Positions 51,831-55,579 of a DNA stretch of 55,579 nucleotides are shown one piece after another. A program made the position numbers and the translations under genes. Within the stretch, counting starts at the first letter, position 1; each line of letters starts with the position of its first letter. This stretch comes from Paraburkholderia franconis (lineage in GTDB: Bacteria; Pseudomonadota; Gammaproteobacteria; Burkholderiales; Burkholderiaceae). The notes under the pieces are model-generated. The model worked only from the letters and a program-made list of their open reading frames with translations, made no database searches and had not been told where the DNA came from. The DNA lies in NCBI RefSeq assembly GCF_009362735.1, contig NZ_WHNP01000051.1, positions 300-55,878 on the forward strand. The letters run 5' to 3'.

Positions 51831-54410
51831 TCAGGCGGTTTCGACTACGACAGGAATGGCGGCGAGTTTCGACTGGCGTTCTTCGGGCGTTGCGGGACGG
51901 ATCTGGCCGCGCTCCTCGACGAAGGTCACGTTCTCGTCGAGCCTGTCGCTGTTGACGAAATGGCGGAAGCGCTTGCGGGTCTCGGGATCGGTGACGGCCC
52001 GCTTCCACTCGCATTCGTAGGTGTCGATCACGTGCTGCATCTCCGCCTCCAGTTCCGCGGCGATACCGAGCTTGTCGTGCACGACGACGTCGATCAGATA
52101 CTGCAGTCCGCCTTCGAGGTTTTCGCGCCACACGCTCGTGCGTTGCAGACGGTCGGCGGTGCGCACATAAAACATCAGGAAGCGGTCGATGTAGCGCACG
52201 AGCGTCTCCCGGTCCAGATCCGACGCAAGCAGTTCCGCATGGCGCGGCTTCATGCCGCCGTTGCCGCACACGTAGAGGTTCCAGCCCTTCTCCGTCGCGA
52301 TGATGCCGATGTCCTTGCCCTGCGCTTCCGCACATTCACGGGTGCAGCCCGACACGCCGAACTTCAGTTTGTGCGGCGAACGCAGGCCCTTGTAGCGGTT
52401 TTCCATCGCCACGGCGAGGCCGACCGAATCGCCGACGCCGTAGCGGCACCACGTCGATCCGACGCACGACTTCACCGTGCGCAGCGACTTGCCATACGCA
52501 TGGCCCGATTCGAAGCCTGCCGCGATCAGTTCTTCCCAGATGAGCGGCAGTTGATCGACACGCGCACCGAACAGATCGACGCGCTGGCCCCCGGTGATCT
52601 TCGTGTAGAGGCCGTATCTCTTTGCGACCCGACCCACGGCAATGAGCCCATCCGGCGTGACTTCGCCGCCCGGCATGCGCGGCACGACCGAGTAAGTGCC
52701 GTCGCGCTGGATGTTCGCGAGGTAGTAATCGTTCGAGTCCTGCAGGCTCGCGTGCTCCTTCTTCAGCACGAATTCGTTCCAGCATGCAGCGAGAATGCCG
52801 GCGACGGCCGGCTTGCAGATATCGCAGCCAAGGCCATGACCGTGCTTTGCGAGCAGTTCGCTGAAGCTGCGCACGCCTTCCACACGCACGATGTGATACA
52901 GCTCCTGGCGCGAAAACGGAAAGTGCTCGCACAGGTGGTTGTTGACGGCGAGGCCCTGCTTCTTCATTTCGGCCTTCATCACCTGTGTGACGAGCGGCAC
53001 GCAGCCGCCGCACGACGTGCCCGCGGTCGTCGCGCATTTCAAAGCGCCGATGTCGGTCGCGCCTGCGCAAACGGCGGCGCACAGGTCGCCTTTCGACACG
53101 TTGTTGCACGAGCAGATCTGCGCAGTCCCGGGCAGTGCGTCTACGCCGAGTCCCGGCTTCGCCTTGCCGTCGCTTTGCGGCAGGATCAGGAATTCGGGCG
53201 CTTCGGGAAGTTCGATGCCGTTCAGCATCATTTGCAGCAGCGTGCCGTATTCGGCTGCGTCGCCGACCATCACCGCGCCGAGCAGTTGCTTGCCGCACCC
53301 GGAAACGACGAGCTTCTTGTAGACCTGTTTGCGCTCGTCGCTGAACTGACAGGTGCGGCTGCCCGGCGTCTTGCCGAGCGCATCGCCGATGCTCGCAACG
53401 TCCACGCCCATCAGCTTGAGCTTCGTGCTCATGTCGGCGCCCGCGAAGCCCGCATCGTCGCCCAGCAGATGCCTGGCGGCGACGCGCGCCATGTCGTAGC
53501 CCGGCGCAACGAGGCCATACACGATGCCGTTCCATGCCGCGCATTCGCCGATTGCGTAGATGTCGGGGTCGCTTGTGCGGCAGTTCGCATCGATCGCGAT
53601 GCCGCCGCGCGGACCGAGTTCGAGGCCGCAGGCACGTGCGATTTCGTCGCGCGGACGGATGCCTGCGGAAAACACGATCATGTCGGTGTCCAGATGCGAG
53701 CCGTCCGCGAATTGCATACGGTGCGTACCTTCCGCCCCGTCGACGATCGACGTGGTGTTCTTCTGTGTGTGCACGGTCACGCCGAGCTGCTCGACCTTCG
53801 CGCGCAGCACGCGGCCGCCGCCTTCGTCGACCTGAACCGCCATCAGGCGCGGCGCGAATTCGACCACATGCGTTTGCAGGCCCATGTCGCGCAGCGCCTT
53901 TGCGCATTCGAGACCGAGCAGCCCGCCACCGACCACCGTGCCCGTCTTCGAGCGCGCGCCGCATTCCTGCATCGCTTCGAGATCTTCGATAGTTCGGTAG
54001 ACGAAGCAATCGCGCCGGTCGCGGCCTTCCACCGGCGGCACGAACGGCGACGATCCCGTCGCGAGCACCAGTTTGTCGTAGCAAAGCGTCTCGCCGCTCG
54101 AAAGGGTCACCGTGCGCGCATTCCGGTCGACTGAGACGGCCTTTGCGTTGAGCTTGAGCAGCACATTCTCGCGCTCGAAAAAACCTGGCTTGACGAGCGA
54201 GAGGTCGTCCGCGGACTTGCCGGAAAAGAACTCGGACAGGTGCACGCGATCATATGCGGGGCGCGGTTCTTCGCACAGCACCGTGATATGCAGCGCGAGC
54301 CTGGGGTCGTCGACGAGGCACTCGAGGAGCTTGTGACCAACCATTCCGTGGCCGATGACGACGACGTTCATGACAGAGGTTTCGTTCATTTGCGATGCGG
54401 TTCGCGACAT
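51831..54410 (-). CDS. nirB: NADH-dependent assimilatory nitrite reductase, large subunit
   Basis: An 859-residue enzyme reducing nitrite to ammonium. Order: FAD/NAD oxidoreductase part (VVVIGHGMVGHKLLECLVDD; TVVGGGLLGLECAKALRDMG), BFD-like 2Fe-2S domain (CSCNNVSKGD, then SCGGCVPLV), ferredoxin-like half-domain (GRVAKRYGLYTKITGGQRVD) and sirohaem/4Fe-4S domain (SCVGSTWCRYG, GVSGCTRECAEAQGKD). All cluster cysteines are present. ATGs at 54410, 54389 and 54371 are possible; the last gives MNVVVIGHG, the most typical beginning. It is the first gene of the cluster and the only large one without a visible frame break. Confidence 0.95.
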   Translation of the reverse strand: MSRTASQMNETSVMNVVVIGHGMVGHKLLECLVDDPRLALHITVLCEEPRPAYDRVHLSEFFSGKSADDLSLVKPGFFERENVLLKLNAKAVSVDRNARTVTLSSGETLCYDKLVLATGSSPFVPPVEGRDRRDCFVYRTIEDLEAMQECGARSKTGTVVGGGLLGLECAKALRDMGLQTHVVEFAPRLMAVQVDEGGGRVLRAKVEQLGVTVHTQKNTTSIVDGAEGTHRMQFADGSHLDTDMIVFSAGIRPRDEIARACGLELGPRGGIAIDANCRTSDPDIYAIGECAAWNGIVYGLVAPGYDMARVAARHLLGDDAGFAGADMSTKLKLMGVDVASIGDALGKTPGSRTCQFSDERKQVYKKLVVSGCGKQLLGAVMVGDAAEYGTLLQMMLNGIELPEAPEFLILPQSDGKAKPGLGVDALPGTAQICSCNNVSKGDLCAAVCAGATDIGALKCATTAGTSCGGCVPLVTQVMKAEMKKQGLAVNNHLCEHFPFSRQELYHIVRVEGVRSFSELLAKHGHGLGCDICKPAVAGILAACWNEFVLKKEHASLQDSNDYYLANIQRDGTYSVVPRMPGGEVTPDGLIAVGRVAKRYGLYTKITGGQRVDLFGARVDQLPLIWEELIAAGFESGHAYGKSLRTVKSCVGSTWCRYGVGDSVGLAVAMENRYKGLRSPHKLKFGVSGCTRECAEAQGKDIGIIATEKGWNLYVCGNGGMKPRHAELLASDLDRETLVRYIDRFLMFYVRTADRLQRTSVWRENLEGGLQYLIDVVVHDKLGIAAELEAEMQHVIDTYECEWKRAVTDPETRKRFRHFVNSDRLDENVTFVEERGQIRPATPEERQSKLAAIPVVVETA

Positions 54411-54497
54411 GATTTGTCCAGCAATAAAAAAACGTCCCGCGGATGCAATCGCCAGTGCGACTGTATTCGGGGGACGCCGTTGTCCAAAACCTGTGAT

Positions 54498-54970
54498 CTA
54501 GAGTGAGGCTTCGCTCCAGCCCGCGCGCTCCAGACAGCGGCGCGACGCCGGCACGGGACCCATGCCCATCACCTTCGGATCGACAGCCGCGTTCGCGTAT
54601 GCCTTGATGCGCGCGATCGGCGTGAGACCCAGCGCCTCGGCCTTCTTCGCCGACATCACGACGACAGCGGCCGCGCCGTCGTTGATGCCCGACGCGTTCG
54701 CGGCCGTCACCGTGCCTTCCTTCGAGAATGCCGGCTTCAGGCCCGCAAGCGATTCGGCCGTGACGCCGTGGCGCACGAACTCGTCGGTTGTGAACGACAG
54801 CGGGTCGCCCTTCCTCTGCGAAATCTGGATCGGCACGATTTCATCATCGAAACGGCCGGACTTCTGTGCGGCTTCCGCCTTATTTTGCGAAAGTGCCGCG
54901 AACTTGTCCTGGTCTTCACGCGTGATGCCGTATTCCTTCGCGACGTTTTCGGCCGTCACACCGGCGTTGT
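54498..54970 (-). pseudogene. Acetyl-CoA acetyltransferase (thiolase) internal fragment
   Basis: Reading leftwards, VTAENVAKEYGITREDQDKF, then RKGDPLSFTTDEFVRHG, ANASGINDGAAAVVVMSAKK and MGPVPASRRCLERAGWS match the middle of PhaA/AtoB-type thiolases. The N-terminal part with the active-site Cys has been cut away where the insertion sequence begins (about 54965), and the C-terminal part with the His and second Cys ends abruptly in a TAG at 54498. About 155 of 393 residues remain, so it is inactive. Confidence 0.88.
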
Positions 54971-55006
54971 CACGTTGCCGATAGAACGGACGCGTAAAAT
55001 GGCGTG

Positions 55007-55579
55007 ATGAAGAATACGAAATCTCTCTACCATGGGCACCGCTTCCCGCCTGCGGTAATCAGCTGCGCGGCGCGCTGGTACTTCAGGTTTCAGTTGAGTC
55101 TGCGCGACATTGAAGAATTGCTATTCGAGCGCGGCGTCGTTGTCAGCTACGAGACGATCCGGCGCTGGTGCGACAAATTCGGCAAGGGCTTTGCCCATTG
55201 CGTCAAGGCTGCGCGCCGTAAGCCAGGTACCACATGGCATCTCGATGAAGTGTTTGTTTCGCTGCGCGGCGAACCTTACCTTGTTGTGGCGAGCGGTCGA
55301 CCAGCACGGCGCCGAACTCGATGTCCTGCTGCAGAAGCGCCGCGACAAGGCGGCAGCCAAGCGGTTTTTCAAGCGCGTGCTTGCAGCGTGCCCTGAAGTA
55401 CCACGCAAGATCATCACCGACCAGCTGCGTAGCTATCCCGCCGCGAAAGCCGAGATTCCCGAACTGGCGAAGGTCAAGCACGTCTTCGTCAAAGCCAGCG
55501 CCCGGTTGAACAACCGAGCCGAAAACGGTCATCAGCCCACGCGTGAACGGGAGCGCCGCATGCGCGGCTTCCGCGATGC
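55007..55579 (+). pseudogene. IS6-family transposase, frameshifted and cut by window end
   Basis: Starts MKNTKSLYHGHRFPPAVIS with the IS6/IS26-type helix-turn-helix (FQLSLRDIEELLFERGVVVS) and the first catalytic Asp in TWHLDEVFVSLRG. Near 55281 one extra T shifts the frame; the protein continues LLWRAVDQHGAELDVLLQKR, with the second Asp in KIITDQLRSYP and the Glu in NRAENGHQPTRERER. The window ends about 35 codons before the expected stop. The left end seems to lie around 54963-54980, beside the thiolase fragment, but the terminal repeat could not be verified because only one end is visible. Confidence 0.8.

Noticed and set aside
1..55579. CRISPR arrays, rRNA and tRNA genes
   Set aside because: No regularly spaced direct repeats and no cloverleaf or rRNA-like sequence was noticed on reading both strands; not excluded by a covariance search.

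Overview
The window is GC-rich, gene-dense bacterial DNA. Gene content and protein style (CstA plus YbdD, ManD/UxuB hexonate genes, an FrcABC-like sugar importer next to pgi and zwf, a PHB depolymerase, a PhaA-like thiolase fragment, a NasA/NirBD cluster, a recombinase-in-trio element) point to Burkholderia sensu lato, most likely Paraburkholderia or Caballeronia. This assignment is inferred from protein content; no rRNA, tRNA or CRISPR array was seen.

Layout. 1-1.3 kb: an IS110 transposase cut by the window edge and an aquaporin gene with a damaged 5' end. 1.9-6.4 kb: a pyruvate/carbon-starvation transporter unit (cstA, ybdD) divergent from a sensor kinase/response regulator pair. 6.5-7.9 kb: a decayed IS5 copy. 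7.9-8.9 kb: a penicillin-binding D,D-carboxypeptidase. 9-14.3 kb: an aspartate operon (dicarboxylate/amino-acid symporter, tandem-domain racemase, aspartate ammonia-lyase) with a LysR regulator. 14.5-16.2 kb: HxlR regulator divergent from DoxX-like and SDR genes. 16.5-24 kb: a GntR-controlled L-gulonate/D-fructuronate/D-mannonate pathway with two transporters. 24.2-27.9 kb: a recombinase-in-trio (RIT) element with long inverted repeats. 28.3-30.8 kb: DUF3303, then an ECF sigma factor, anti-sigma factor and fasciclin protein. 31.4-36.2 kb: secreted PHB depolymerase, broken glucoamylase, a frameshifted protein of unknown function, a ParDE toxin-antitoxin pair and a truncated secreted protein. 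36-46.3 kb: one long minus-strand fructose-type operon (ROK regulator, ABC importer, pgi, fructokinase, zwf, epimerase). 46.4-47.3 kb: LacI and chemoreceptor remnants. 47.4-54.4 kb: assimilatory nitrate/nitrite reductase cluster. 54.5 kb to the end: a thiolase fragment abutting an IS6-type insertion sequence.

How the genes fit together. Three sugar or organic-acid modules are self-contained: aspartate would be imported, racemised and deaminated to fumarate; L-gulonate or hexuronates would pass through fructuronate and mannonate to 2-keto-3-deoxygluconate; fructose would be imported, phosphorylated, isomerised and oxidised to 6-phosphogluconolactone. Each has an adjacent regulator and a recognisable candidate operator.

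Caution. At least nine genes carry frameshifts, most explainable by one inserted or deleted base (aquaporin, IS5, ritB, glucoamylase, a poly-C gene, lacI, nasA, its flavoprotein neighbour, IS6). Several hit genes that are usually intact (nasA and its partner), so either the replicon is decaying or the assembly has residual indel errors. The most distinctive items are the RIT element with a mutated catalytic arginine, the tandem racemase with one degenerate domain, the SigK/RskA/fasciclin-like trio outside mycobacteria, and several precise palindromic operators.
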